From an uncultured Bacilli bacterium (lineage in GTDB: Bacteria; Bacillota_I; Bacilli_A; RFN20; CAG-826), in the NCBI GenBank assembly GCA_944327845.1, contig CALVHN010000003.1, positions 1 through 64,000 on the forward strand: 64,000 nt of DNA, read 5' to 3'. Within the stretch, counting starts at the first letter, position 1, and each line of letters opens with the position of its first letter. The position numbers and the translations under genes are program-made. The notes under the pieces were generated by a model. The model was not told the origin of the DNA. It was given only the letters and a program-made list of their open reading frames with translations, and ran no database searches. Positions 17,010 to 26,833 of the stretch are shown in pieces.

Positions 17010-18287
17010 ATGCTAGATATCAATTATATTTTAAAAAATAAAGATGAAGTTAAAGAGTTGCTTAGAAGAAAAGAATTTGAAGCTGATATTGATGGTCTTT
17101 GTGAATTAATCGAAGAAAAAAGAAAAATTCAAAAGATGGTTGAAGACAATAAAGCTGAACAAAATAGATTATCAAAATCTGTTCCTCAAGTTAAAAAAGA
17201 AGGAGGAGATGTTAATGCTTTATTTGCAAAAGTTAAAGAATTAGCAAAAACAAATTCTGAAAATGAAGCAAAATTAGCGGACTTAGAAAATAAAATTAAT
17301 GCTATTTTATTTGCTCTTCCTAATTTACCTGATAAAGATTTATTAGAAGGTGGAAAAGAAAACAATAAACCTATTTATTTTTATAAAGAAAAACCTGAAT
17401 TTGACTTTGAAATTAAATCTCATGTTGATTTAGCTGAATCTCTTCATTTAATTGATTATGAAAGAGGTGCAAAGGTTGCAGGACATGGTTCTTGGTTTTA
17501 TACAAATTTAGGAGCTAGACTTGAATGGGCTTTAATAAATTATTTTATTAGTGAACATTTAAAAGATGGATTTGAATTTATTCTTCCTCCACATTTATTA
17601 AATTATGAAAGTGGATTTACTGCAGGACAATTCCCAAAATTTGAAGAAGATGTCTTTGTTTTAAAAGATGTTTCTCCATTTAAATTTTTATTACCTACCG
17701 CAGAAACAGCATTAGTTAATTATCATCGAAATGAAATTTTAACAAGTGATCAACTTCCTAAAAAATATTTTGCCTATACACCTTGCTATAGAAAAGAAGC
17801 AGGAGCATATCGTTCTGAAGAAAGAGGAATGATTAGAGGATATCAATTTAATAAAGTAGAAATGGTCGAATATACAGAAGATAATGATTCGGATAGAGCT
17901 TTTGAAGAATTAGTAAATAAAGCAAAGAACTTAATGGAGGGTTTAGGTTTACATTTTAGAATTTCAAAACTTGCTGCCGCAGATTGTTCTCATTCAATGG
18001 CAAGAACTTACGATATCGAAGTTTATTTACCTTCATTAGGAATATATAAAGAAGTTTCATCAGTTTCTAATGCAAGAGATTATCAAGCAAGAAGAGGTAT
18101 GATGAGATATAAAGATAAAGATGGTAAAACCCATTATTGTCACACTTTAAATGGTAGTGGTTTAGCAACTAGTAGAGTTTTTCCAGCTATCTTAGAACAA
18201 TATCAACAAAAGGATGGTTCTGTTTTAATTCCAGAAAAATTACAACCATTCATGGGTGGAATTAAAGTAATTAAACCTGTTAAATAA
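17010..18287 (+). CDS. serS: Serine--tRNA ligase
   Basis: This 425-aa class II synthetase charges tRNA-Ser. The N-terminal antiparallel coiled coil (about residues 25-100) binds the long variable arm of tRNA-Ser. The catalytic core shows motif 2 with YRKEAGAYRSEERGMIRGYQF near residues 265-285 and motif 3 NGSGLATSRVFPAILE near 385-400. The length matches bacterial SerRS. AAAGGAGAA precedes the ATG. No T-box leader is visible in the 106-bp upstream gap. Position after the gyrase genes and before the SRP RNA and tadA follows Firmicutes order. Confidence 0.96.
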   Translation: MLDINYILKNKDEVKELLRRKEFEADIDGLCELIEEKRKIQKMVEDNKAEQNRLSKSVPQVKKEGGDVNALFAKVKELAKTNSENEAKLADLENKINAILFALPNLPDKDLLEGGKENNKPIYFYKEKPEFDFEIKSHVDLAESLHLIDYERGAKVAGHGSWFYTNLGARLEWALINYFISEHLKDGFEFILPPHLLNYESGFTAGQFPKFEEDVFVLKDVSPFKFLLPTAETALVNYHRNEILTSDQLPKKYFAYTPCYRKEAGAYRSEERGMIRGYQFNKVEMVEYTEDNDSDRAFEELVNKAKNLMEGLGLHFRISKLAAADCSHSMARTYDIEVYLPSLGIYKEVSSVSNARDYQARRGMMRYKDKDGKTHYCHTLNGSGLATSRVFPAILEQYQQKDGSVLIPEKLQPFMGGIKVIKPVK

Positions 18288-18310
18288 TTAAGAAAATATA
18301 TATAATAATG

Positions 18311-18396
18311 ATTGCCACTGCGATTTATAACTTCGAACCAGGTCAGGATGGGAACATAGCAGCCTTAAGATACTTATAATTGTGCGGTGGTTTTTT
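18311..18396 (+). ncRNA. ffs: Signal recognition particle RNA (small bacterial type)
   Basis: The 5' strand GCCACTGCG pairs with the 3' strand GTGCGGTGG. The conserved distal region reads AACCAGGTCAG ... GGGAAC ... AGCAGCC, with a GGAA tetraloop closed by AUG/CAU and the asymmetric loop that Ffh binds. The 3' stem runs straight into TTTTTT, so the RNA's own end acts as the terminator. At about 80 nt it is the short form without an Alu domain, as in Gram-negatives and Mollicutes and unlike Bacillus scRNA. It sits between serS and tadA. Confidence 0.9.
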
Positions 18397-18403
18397 AATT
18401 TTT

Positions 18404-18865
18404 ATGGATAGATATCAAGACGAAGAATTTATGAAATTAGCTTTAAAAGAAGCTAAAAAAGCTCTTTTAATAAACGAGATTCCAATTGGATGCATTATTG
18501 TTGATGAAAATAATCAAATAATTGCAAAAGCTCATAATATTAAATATAAAAATCATGATGCATCAGCTCATGCTGAAATTTTAGCAATCAGAAAAGCTGG
18601 CAAAAAAAGAAATGATTGGAGACTTGATGGTTGTACAATGTATGTTACAGTTGAACCTTGTTTAATGTGTGCAAGTTGTATTTTACAATCAAGAATATCA
18701 AGACTGGTGTTTGGTTTAAGGGAAGAAGAAAGTGGTGGATTTGGTTCAAAATACGATATTTTGGAAAAAGAAATCTTTAATTTTGATGTTAAAAAAGATG
18801 TTTTAGCAGGTGAATCTAAGCAACTTTTGCAAGGTTTTTTTAAAAATAGAAGAAAAAATCAATAA
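18404..18865 (+). CDS. tadA: tRNA-specific adenosine deaminase
   Basis: This 153-aa zinc deaminase converts A34 to inosine in tRNA-Arg(ACG). The active site is complete: SAHAEILAI supplies the zinc His and catalytic Glu, and VEPCLMCASC supplies two zinc cysteines. I chose the ATG at 18404. A longer frame from the TTG at 18380 would start inside the SRP RNA 3' stem. No free SD exists; a GGTGG lies in that stem about 13 bases upstream. dnaX and recR, which normally follow in Firmicutes, are not here; recR lies at the right edge in reverse orientation. Confidence 0.95.
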   Translation: MDRYQDEEFMKLALKEAKKALLINEIPIGCIIVDENNQIIAKAHNIKYKNHDASAHAEILAIRKAGKKRNDWRLDGCTMYVTVEPCLMCASCILQSRISRLVFGLREEESGGFGSKYDILEKEIFNFDVKKDVLAGESKQLLQGFFKNRRKNQ

Positions 18866-18879
18866 AAGTTTATGACAGT

Positions 18880-18925
18880 GTAAAAATTTGTTGCTTTTTA
18901 AATTTTTACTTTTATACTTTTATTG
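18880..18925 (+). terminator. Terminator after tadA
   Basis: GTAAAAATTT (18880-18889) pairs perfectly with AAATTTTTAC (18900-18909), followed by a T-rich tract. It separates tadA from the ABC transporter gene. Confidence 0.65.
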
Positions 18926-18935
18926 AGGTTTCTTG

Positions 18936-21788
18936 ATGCTTGAATTAAAAAATATATATAAAGATTATTATGTAGATAAAAAACCTATTAGTGCACTTAA
19001 AGATATAAATTTATTTTTTCCAATATCGGAATTTTGTGCAATTTTAGGTCCTTCAGGCTGCGGAAAAACAACTTTATTGAATATAATTGGCGGTTTAGAT
19101 CGATATACAAGTGGAGATTTAATTATCGAAGGAATTTCCACAAAAACATATACTGATAGAGAGTGGGATAATTACCGTAATAAGAAAATTGGTTTTGTTT
19201 TTCAAAGTTATAATCTTATTCCTCACCTTTCAATATTGTCTAATGTTGAATTAGCAATGAATTTAAAAGGTGTAAGCAAAAAAGATAGAATTAAACGAGC
19301 AAAAGAAGCATTAAATAAAGTAGGCCTTTCTGATATTTATAATAAAAAACCTAATCAACTTTCTGGTGGTCAAATGCAACGTGTTGCTATTGCTAGAGCA
19401 TTAGTTAATGATCCTGATGTAATTTTAGCAGATGAACCAACTGGAGCTTTAGATTCAAAAACCTCAATACAAGTAATGGAAATTTTAAAAGAAATTTCAA
19501 AAGAAAAACTTGTAATTATGGTTACACATAATGAAAAACTTGCTTATTCTTATGCAGATAGAGTAATTATCTTTAAAGACGGTGAAATTGAATCTGATTC
19601 AAAAGATGGCGAAAAAGATGTTCAAGAAAAAGAAAATCAAATTTATTATAAAATGACTGAATTAGAGGTAATTGACGAAAAAGAAAAGTTTAAAATTAAG
19701 AAAAAATATAAAAAAGATAAGTCTCGAATTTCTTTATTATCAACTATAAAACTCTCGATTACATCGATGTTTCAGAAAAAAGGAAGAACAATTTTAACAA
19801 GTATTGCTGCCTCTTTTGGTATTATTGGAATAGCTTTAGTTTTAGCTTTAAGTAATGGATTTAGTAATTATGTTTCTCGAATCGAAGAAGAAACTGCATC
19901 ATCTTTACCAATCAATGTTCCGAGTTATACTATAACTAATTCAAAAATTACTTCAATTAACTATAATTCAACTGATAGATTTACAGATAAAGAAGAAATT
20001 TATCCTTATATACCTAATCAAACAACTGCATCTTATGAATATAAATATAATATTTTTTCTAATAAATACTTTGCATATCTTGAATATTTAAAAAATAATT
20101 TAGGTTTAATTAATGATTATATTGTTAATTACAATTATAACTATGAATATCATTTATTAACTGAGTTTCCTGAATCTATTGATAAAGAAACACCAAGTAA
20201 TATTAGACAAGTAAATACAAGTTATCGTTCTTCTTATTCGTTATCATCGATAATTAATTCAACTACAGGAGTTCCATATAATGCTTTCCATACTTTATAT
20301 GGAGAAGAAAAATATATTCGACAAAACTACGATCTAATCGAAGGAAAATATCCAACTAAGAGTGATGAACTTGTTTTAGTTGTTGATCAATATAATCGAA
20401 TAAGTTTTGAAACATTACGAGCACTTGGCTTTTTCTCAAGCCAAGATTCGATATCTGATATTATTTCTGAAATTGAAAAAAATGATGATGATAAAAAACA
20501 AGTAAAAGGTTTTTCTTTTAATGATCTATTAAATAAAACTTATAAAATTTATAGTAATGATGAATTTTATGATATTAGACCAATTTATTCTGGAGATACA
20601 TTTAAAGGAAATGCATATTTGCAAAAAAACTTAAGAACTATCTATGAAGATGAAAGTTTAGGTAGAGAATTAAAAATAGTAGGTATTTTAAGACCAACAA
20701 GATCCTCAACAATTTCTTTAATGGCAGAAGGATTATGCTTTTTACCATCTTTACAAGAAGAAATTGTAAAAACTAATAATAATTCCTATCTAGCAACTCA
20801 TATTTTAGATAATATTACTTTAAAAAGTGGAATGACTTTTGATGAATTTTCTAGAAACTTAATTTCTATTATTCAAAGTGGTGACGTTTCTACAAATTCT
20901 ATTTACAGTTTATTTAATACTTATTTTGATACTCTTAATTATATTCCATCTAATGGCGATTACGCTTATTACACAACAATTTCTTCTTTTATTTCAAATT
21001 GTCGTTATTTTGGACTTGATTTAATTCCTCTTGAATTAAAAGAGAAGCCATTATCAAATAATGAAGAATCTATTTCTTATTTTATCTATTATGTTTTATC
21101 AAATATTGTATTTGATAATGATGTTAATAATCAGAAAAAAGCTTTGTTAGGTCTTTTAGCTTATTTAAATAATTATAGCGATATTGCAAATGTTGTTATT
21201 TTTCCTACTGATCTAAGTAACAAAGAAATTTTACTTAATTATTTAAATGAATATAACGATATAACTTTAGCAGATGGAATAGATGATCCATATCATGCAA
21301 TAAATAGTAGTGAACAAGTATTTTTTAGTGATATTGTTGGCACTGTAACTGATACTTTAGCTCAAGTAATTAATGTTATTACTATTGTTTTAGTAATTTT
21401 AGCTTCAGTTAGCTTAATTGTTTCTTGTGTAATGACTGGATTAATTACATATGCTGGAGTTATTGAAAGAACTAGAGAAATAGGAATTTTAAGGGCAATA
21501 GGTGCTAGAAAAAAAGATGTTGGAAGAATATTTCAATCAGAAAGTGCAATGATAGGCCTAATGGCTGGAGTAATTGGATGTTTAGTTGCTTTTATTGTGT
21601 GTTTTCCAATTAATTTTATTGTTAATAGCATCTATTATTCTTATAACATTGGAAGTATTGCTAGTTTAAATTGGATTATTATTTTGATTTTAATAGCTAT
21701 TTCAATGTTATTAACTTTTGTATCTGGATTAATTCCTGCAAGAGTTGCAGCTAAAAAAGATCCTGTTGAAGCTTTAAGAAGTGAGTAA
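18936..21788 (+). CDS. MacB-like ABC protein (ATPase fused to FtsX-type permease)
   Basis: This 950-aa protein has an N-terminal ABC ATPase (about residues 1-225) with GPSGCGKTT, LSGGQMQR, ILADEPTGALD and the switch His in VTHNEK. A basic linker follows, then one membrane helix near 280-300, a large ectodomain of about 500 residues, and three helices with an FtsX/MacB C-terminal signature (RTREIGILRAIGA, VSGLIPARVAAKKDPVEALR). Such type VII ABC proteins couple ATP hydrolysis to mechanical work across the envelope (peptide or lipid extrusion, antimicrobial resistance). The substrate is unknown. I chose the ATG at 18936 over the adjacent TTG; GAGG lies upstream. It overlaps the P-type ATPase gene by 8 bp. 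Confidence 0.88.
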   Translation: MLELKNIYKDYYVDKKPISALKDINLFFPISEFCAILGPSGCGKTTLLNIIGGLDRYTSGDLIIEGISTKTYTDREWDNYRNKKIGFVFQSYNLIPHLSILSNVELAMNLKGVSKKDRIKRAKEALNKVGLSDIYNKKPNQLSGGQMQRVAIARALVNDPDVILADEPTGALDSKTSIQVMEILKEISKEKLVIMVTHNEKLAYSYADRVIIFKDGEIESDSKDGEKDVQEKENQIYYKMTELEVIDEKEKFKIKKKYKKDKSRISLLSTIKLSITSMFQKKGRTILTSIAASFGIIGIALVLALSNGFSNYVSRIEEETASSLPINVPSYTITNSKITSINYNSTDRFTDKEEIYPYIPNQTTASYEYKYNIFSNKYFAYLEYLKNNLGLINDYIVNYNYNYEYHLLTEFPESIDKETPSNIRQVNTSYRSSYSLSSIINSTTGVPYNAFHTLYGEEKYIRQNYDLIEGKYPTKSDELVLVVDQYNRISFETLRALGFFSSQDSISDIISEIEKNDDDKKQVKGFSFNDLLNKTYKIYSNDEFYDIRPIYSGDTFKGNAYLQKNLRTIYEDESLGRELKIVGILRPTRSSTISLMAEGLCFLPSLQEEIVKTNNNSYLATHILDNITLKSGMTFDEFSRNLISIIQSGDVSTNSIYSLFNTYFDTLNYIPSNGDYAYYTTISSFISNCRYFGLDLIPLELKEKPLSNNEESISYFIYYVLSNIVFDNDVNNQKKALLGLLAYLNNYSDIANVVIFPTDLSNKEILLNYLNEYNDITLADGIDDPYHAINSSEQVFFSDIVGTVTDTLAQVINVITIVLVILASVSLIVSCVMTGLITYAGVIERTREIGILRAIGARKKDVGRIFQSESAMIGLMAGVIGCLVAFIVCFPINFIVNSIYYSYNIGSIASLNWIIILILIAISMLLTFVSGLIPARVAAKKDPVEALRSE

Positions 21789-24288
21789 AATTATGTTTAA
21801 AAAGAGAAAAAATAAAGAAATTGAAAATATTAAAAGATACAAAGTTAAATACAACCGAGGTTTAACAACTTATCAAGCAAATAAAAGAGAAAGCGAAGGT
21901 TATCTTAATGTAAATAATGTTGAAACATCAAGAACTTATCAAGAGATTATTATTAAAAACTTATTTAGTTTCTTTAATATTTTATTAGTTATTATTGGTA
22001 TTATTTTAATTGCTTTTGGTCTTTGGTCAAGTTGTGTATTTTTACTAATTTTATTAATGAATGTGATAATTGGTTTAGCTCAAGATATTCGTTCAAAAAG
22101 AATTGTTGATAAATTATCTTTATTAAATGAAGAAGAAATTACTGTAATTAGAGAAGGAAAAGAAAGAAAAATACCAAGTTCTAAATTAGTATTAGATGAT
22201 GTTTATATTATTAAAAAAGATATGCAAATCCCATGTGATTCTAAAATTTTATATGGCGATTGTTTAATAAATGAAGCATTAGTCACAGGAGAATCTATTC
22301 CACTTAAAAAAGAAGAAGGAGATATAGTTTTAAGTGGAACTTATGCAACAAATGGAAGAGCTTATGCTCAAGTAGAGCAAGTTGGGGATAAAAATTATGT
22401 AACTCAACTTCAAAAAAAATCTAAGCTTAAGAAGACTCCTAAATCAAAAATGTATGTTACTTTAAATAAATTATTTAAAGTTATTTCATTTTTTGTCATT
22501 TTATTAGGGATATTTGAAATTGTTTTAATAAGTACTGTAACCTATTCAGATATTACTCAAGGTACGAGTATTTATGAACGGTTAAAAGAGGATGTTGTAA
22601 GACAAGTAAGTGGTGCATTAATTTCAATGATTCCAAGTGGAATGTATTTATTAACTTCAGTTTCTTTAGCAGCAGGAGTCATTGCTTTATTTAATCAAAA
22701 AATAGTAGTTCAAGATATGTATAGTATTGAAACTATTGCTCGAGTTGATACTTTATGTATAGATAAAACAGGGACCATCACCGATGGGACAATGTCAGTT
22801 TTTAATTATGAGATTATAGACAAAAATATTAATGAAAATTTATTTAAAGCTTTAATTGGATCTTATAATGGTGCAATAAAAGAAGATAATTATACTGCAA
22901 AAGCTTTAATTGAAAAATTTGGTGAAGAGATTTTATTCGATGTAGACGAAACAATTCCGTTTAATAGTGTTTTTAAATATGGTGCAGTTTCGTTTAAACA
23001 ATATGGAACAATAGTTGTAGGAGCATATGGTTTTGTTCCTTTAAAAAACAATGCATTAAAAAAGAAAATTGATGATTATTCAAAACTTTCTTATCGTTCT
23101 TTAGTAGTTGCAATTAGTGATAATAAAATTGTTAATGGAGTTTTACCAAATGATTTAAAACCATTAGGCATTGTTGTTTTACAAGATAGAATTAGAAATA
23201 ACGCAAAAGAAATAATTTCGTGGTTTCAAGACAATGATGTTAATGTTAAGGTTGTAAGTGGAGATAATGAGCTTACTGTTAGTGAAATTGCTAAAGCTGT
23301 TAATATAAAAAATGCTGAAAAATATATTTGTTTAGCAGGGAAAAGTGATGAAGAAGTTGAAAAAGCGGCTTTAGAATATAATGTTTTTGGTAGGGTTTCT
23401 CCAGAACAAAAAGAAATAATTGTTAATGCTTTAAAAAAAGAAAAAAGGACTGTTGCAATGTTTGGTGATGGAATGAACGATTTATTAGGATTAAAAAGTG
23501 CTAATGTTTCAATTTCAATTAATTCCGCAGTTAAACCGGCGAAAGATATATCCTCATTTGTTTTAATGGATAATGATTTTGCTAAGTTAACTAACGCTGT
23601 TGCTCAAGGTAGAAGGGTAATTAACGATTTAGAAAAAACTTGTTCATTATTTTTGACTAAAACTTTATTTTCAATAATTTTAAATATCTTCTTCTTAATT
23701 TTAGGAAGTGTTATGTTTTGTTTTTATAATGAAACAGTTTTATGGCCATTTTATCCAAACACTTTCTATGCATGGGAAATTGCAACAATTGGCTTATCAT
23801 CTTTCTTCTTAGCTTTAGAGCCTAATAAAGAGAGAATAAAAGGGTCGTTTACAAAGAATATTTTAAAGAAATCTTTCCCAACAGGAGCAATTTTAAGTGC
23901 AGTAATTATGGGATATTATTTATTTTCTAAATTTACAAATTTTAGTAATAATCCTGATATAGATCGAACAATTTCAACTTATGTTATTTCTCTTGCTTCA
24001 ATTGTTATTTTATTTGAAGTATGTTTCCCATTTAATCTTTATCGAGGAATGGTGTTTATTGGTTCAATATTAATTGTTACGCTTATGTTTATTTTCTCAA
24101 TTTATACAATTCCAGCCTTAAATATTTTAGAGTTATATCCTAATGATGCTCCTAGATATTTAGATTTAAAATATAATATTGCAATTATTATATTAATTCT
24201 TATTTCAATTACTTTATTGTTATTAAATTTCTTTATAAAAAAATATATAGAAAAACATAGGAAAGGAAATAAAGATGAAAGCAACTGA
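21781..24288 (+). CDS. P-type (E1-E2) cation ATPase
   Basis: This 835-aa P-type ATPase has the actuator motif VTGESIP, the phosphorylation site DKTGTITDGT, the hinge GDGMNDLLG, and the expected membrane pairs around residues 55-110, 230-310 and six C-terminal helices. The layout is nearest to the CtpE/Exp7-type cation pumps (Ca or Mg related); that is inference from overall architecture. In helix 4 the proline motif reads IPSGMYLL, where cation pumps of this type usually have PEGL, so a main ion-ligating Glu is absent. It overlaps both its neighbours, which implies one operon with the ABC protein and TetR regulator. Confidence 0.85.
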   Translation: MSKIMFKKRKNKEIENIKRYKVKYNRGLTTYQANKRESEGYLNVNNVETSRTYQEIIIKNLFSFFNILLVIIGIILIAFGLWSSCVFLLILLMNVIIGLAQDIRSKRIVDKLSLLNEEEITVIREGKERKIPSSKLVLDDVYIIKKDMQIPCDSKILYGDCLINEALVTGESIPLKKEEGDIVLSGTYATNGRAYAQVEQVGDKNYVTQLQKKSKLKKTPKSKMYVTLNKLFKVISFFVILLGIFEIVLISTVTYSDITQGTSIYERLKEDVVRQVSGALISMIPSGMYLLTSVSLAAGVIALFNQKIVVQDMYSIETIARVDTLCIDKTGTITDGTMSVFNYEIIDKNINENLFKALIGSYNGAIKEDNYTAKALIEKFGEEILFDVDETIPFNSVFKYGAVSFKQYGTIVVGAYGFVPLKNNALKKKIDDYSKLSYRSLVVAISDNKIVNGVLPNDLKPLGIVVLQDRIRNNAKEIISWFQDNDVNVKVVSGDNELTVSEIAKAVNIKNAEKYICLAGKSDEEVEKAALEYNVFGRVSPEQKEIIVNALKKEKRTVAMFGDGMNDLLGLKSANVSISINSAVKPAKDISSFVLMDNDFAKLTNAVAQGRRVINDLEKTCSLFLTKTLFSIILNIFFLILGSVMFCFYNETVLWPFYPNTFYAWEIATIGLSSFFLALEPNKERIKGSFTKNILKKSFPTGAILSAVIMGYYLFSKFTNFSNNPDIDRTISTYVISLASIVILFEVCFPFNLYRGMVFIGSILIVTLMFIFSIYTIPALNILELYPNDAPRYLDLKYNIAIIILILISITLLLLNFFIKKYIEKHRKGNKDESN

Positions 24289-24811
24289 AACACTAATTCA
24301 AACTAAATTTTTAAAGTTACTTAACAAGTACAAAATCGATGAAATAAATGTTGATAAGCTTTGTGAAGCAGTCAATATTAAACGACAAACTTTTTATTAT
24401 CATTATAAAAATATATACGATGTAATTTATTCTATTTTTTATTCTAAAAGACTGGAAACTACTAATCCAAAGGTTTACGATCAAATTATTTTAGATTATT
24501 TAAATTTCTTATTTTCTGATGATGTATTTTATCGAGAGATTAATGAATCAAATGCTAAAGAGGTTTTAATTGAGTTTTCAGTATCTTTTTTATATCGTTC
24601 AATGCTTGTTTATTTATCTAAATATAAATTATCTACTGAAATAAAAAAAGAAATTAGTCGTTTTGTTTCAACTTCAATTGCTCAACAAGCTCTTTATTAT
24701 TATGCAAATCCTGATTTAAATAAAAAAGAAATAAAACAGCGTCTTTCTTTATTTATTAATGAAAAATATATTGAAGATGTAATTTATAATTACATGAAGG
24801 CAAATATTTAA
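24275..24811 (+). CDS. TetR/AcrR family transcriptional regulator
   Basis: This 178-aa protein has a TetR-type N-terminal helix-turn-helix (roughly residues 8-55: IDEINVDKLCEAVNIKRQTFYYHYKNIYDVI) and an all-helical C-terminal domain. The YYHYKNI segment is the family hallmark. It overlaps the end of the P-type ATPase by 14 bp. It is therefore probably the local regulator of the ABC protein/ATPase operon, or of the membrane protein that follows. The ligand is unknown. Confidence 0.88.
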   Translation: MKATETLIQTKFLKLLNKYKIDEINVDKLCEAVNIKRQTFYYHYKNIYDVIYSIFYSKRLETTNPKVYDQIILDYLNFLFSDDVFYREINESNAKEVLIEFSVSFLYRSMLVYLSKYKLSTEIKKEISRFVSTSIAQQALYYYANPDLNKKEIKQRLSLFINEKYIEDVIYNYMKANI

Positions 24812-24899
24812 TTGTTAATTTATAGTATTAAGTATAGACTTATAAAAGTTTAACTTAATTCTTATTAATAGACGTATTGTCATTAAGGAGGATTAATTT

Positions 24900-26036
24900 A
24901 TGACAAAAGAAGATGTATTTAGTTTAATTATCTATATTGGAATGCTTGGTATAGCTCTTACTGTTGGATTTTTGGTAGTTATGCCTGCTTTTAATAATGG
25001 ATCTTTATTTGATGATTCTGGAGCAAGAATCGGATTTTTATTAGGAGCAATTATTGTTGCAATTTTATTTAATGCTATATTACTTGAAGGTGGACATTTA
25101 ATCGGCTCAAAACTTGGGGGTTATACTATTTTAAGTTTTAATCTTCTTGGATTTTGCTATTATAAAGAAAAAATGGATGATGGAAGTTATAAAGGAAAAT
25201 TTAAATTTCCAAAAAGTTTTGATGGATTAACTGGAGAAACTCAAATTTATCCTAATAAAGAAAAAGCAAATCCAATGTTTTGTGTTTTTACACCTTTAGT
25301 TTTATTTTTATTAGAAATTGTTGCAATGTATATCTCTATTATTATGATTCCTGATACAGTAAATGGAATTGCTAATGATTTAAATTGGATAAAATACGGC
25401 TTAATTATTTTTGCAACAATTGGTTGCATGTTTATTTTATATAATTATTTTCCAACAAGACTTGATAGTTTAACAGATGGTTATAAATTAACTTTGTTAA
25501 CTAAAAAAATAAATGTTGAAGCATATAATGAATATTTAACTATTTTAGGTTTAGGTTTAGTTGAAGATGAAACAAAAGAAATTAAAACATTTGATGAATT
25601 AACTGATTTTACAGCAGATGTTAATATGCTATCAGTTTATCAGGCGATGATTTTTGATAAATACGATTATGCAAATACCTTGCTTGAACAAATGATTTTA
25701 AATGGAAAATTATCAAAATATACTGTTTTAGAAGCAAAAATTGAAAAAGCTTTTATTTATTTTTTAACTGAAAATAATGAAGAAATGCTTAAAAAATACT
25801 TTAATGAAACGTTTAATAGTGAAGAAAGAAAATATATTAAAAAAGTAAATTGTTTACAAACTTTGAGATTATATTTACTTTTTGAAGGATTGATTGAACA
25901 ATCAAAATCTGAAATTGAGTATTGTAAAAATAAATATAAAAAGTTAAAAGATAACGAAAACTTAGCTTTAGCTAATATTGAAGAAAAACTTTATTTAAAG
26001 GCTTTAAAAAGAATTGAAACTAAAAACAATAACTAA
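24900..26036 (+). CDS. Membrane protein with degenerate M50-like protease motifs
   Basis: This 378-aa protein has about four membrane helices in its first 200 residues and a soluble helical C-terminal half, possibly tetratricopeptide-like. Helix 2 carries [14 protein letters not shown] (62-75), which aligns with the HExxH...G-Y signature of site-2-type (M50) metalloproteases: Glu63 and His66 match, but the first His is Leu62. A later [13 protein letters not shown] (182-194) resembles the NxxP...DG second zinc motif. It may be an inactive or altered intramembrane protease homologue. A strong AAGGAGG precedes the ATG. It follows the TetR gene by 88 bp and ends converging with mscL (4-bp overlap). 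Confidence 0.6.
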   Translation: MTKEDVFSLIIYIGMLGIALTVGFLVVMPAFNNGSLFDDSGARIGFLLGAIIVAILFNAILLEGGHLIGSKLGGYTILSFNLLGFCYYKEKMDDGSYKGKFKFPKSFDGLTGETQIYPNKEKANPMFCVFTPLVLFLLEIVAMYISIIMIPDTVNGIANDLNWIKYGLIIFATIGCMFILYNYFPTRLDSLTDGYKLTLLTKKINVEAYNEYLTILGLGLVEDETKEIKTFDELTDFTADVNMLSVYQAMIFDKYDYANTLLEQMILNGKLSKYTVLEAKIEKAFIYFLTENNEEMLKKYFNETFNSEERKYIKKVNCLQTLRLYLLFEGLIEQSKSEIEYCKNKYKKLKDNENLALANIEEKLYLKALKRIETKNNN

Positions 26037-26746
26037 TTGTTTTTAGTTTCTTCTTTTGTATTGTTATTTAATTTTGATGCATTTAATTTCTTTAATTCGT
26101 TATTAATTTCAGATAATAAATCGAGTTCTGTAGGTTTTTTCTCTTCAACAACAGGAGTTTCTTCTTCTTTTGCTTCCACTTTATTCTTTTCTTGTAAAGC
26201 TTTTTCAATGGCTAATCTTTTATTTTTAAGGTAATTATATATTTTTAAAATAACAAATAAAGTTAAAGCAATGATTAAGAATGAGATAATTGCATTAATA
26301 AATGATCCCCAATTAATTATTGAAGCTTGATTATAAGCATAAGTATCTCCGAATAAAGTATAATTGCTTGTTATTGTAGATTTAACACTTTCAATTGTTG
26401 TTGAATCAACACCTGTACCATAAAGACTTTGAGCATACTTTTCTGCTAAGGTGTTAAGTTCATTTTTATTAAAGCTTTGATCTAATCCTAAAGAAGGATT
26501 TATACCTTGTTGAGAGGCACTTACTGCAGGTAAAATTGTGATTAACCCAGTTAATCCACCTGGAACGCCCCATGTACATACACTTAATAAAATATTAACT
26601 AATGATGTAACAATAGCTGAAAAAGCACCACCAATAACTACACCAACAGCCATATCAACGACATTACCTCTTGATATAAATTTTTTAAAATCAGCCCATA
26701 ATGATTTTACTTTTGTAAATTTTTCTTTTTTGCTTGTTTTTTCCAT
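26033..26746 (-). CDS. mscL: Large-conductance mechanosensitive channel MscL (enlarged)
   Basis: This 237-aa channel protein opens under membrane tension to release osmolytes. The N-terminal amphipathic segment and TM1 with [17 protein letters not shown] are typical. TM2 is near residues 143-172. Normal MscL is 120-150 aa. Here the extracellular loop between TM1 and TM2 is about 90 residues, and a C-terminal tail of about 65 residues includes an acidic linker and a heptad-like helix ([14 protein letters not shown]). AAAGGAG precedes the ATG. It is convergent with, and overlaps by 4 bp, the upstream rightward gene. Confidence 0.93.
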   Translation of the reverse strand: MEKTSKKEKFTKVKSLWADFKKFISRGNVVDMAVGVVIGGAFSAIVTSLVNILLSVCTWGVPGGLTGLITILPAVSASQQGINPSLGLDQSFNKNELNTLAEKYAQSLYGTGVDSTTIESVKSTITSNYTLFGDTYAYNQASIINWGSFINAIISFLIIALTLFVILKIYNYLKNKRLAIEKALQEKNKVEAKEEETPVVEEKKPTELDLLSEINNELKKLNASKLNNNTKEETKNN

Positions 26747-26833
26747 ATTAATCTCCTTTTATAAAAACAAAATATTTAATTTATTACTGTTTTAACTGTA
26801 AAATATTATAGTAGAACAAAAGAGGTAATGCTA

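Noticed and set aside
18380-18403. Longer tadA start at the TTG at 18380
   Set aside because: It would place the first eight codons inside the conserved SRP RNA 3' stem and adds residues not found in the family.
18936-24811. Bacteriocin biosynthesis cluster
   Set aside because: There is no precursor peptide or modification enzyme nearby; only transport and regulatory genes are seen.
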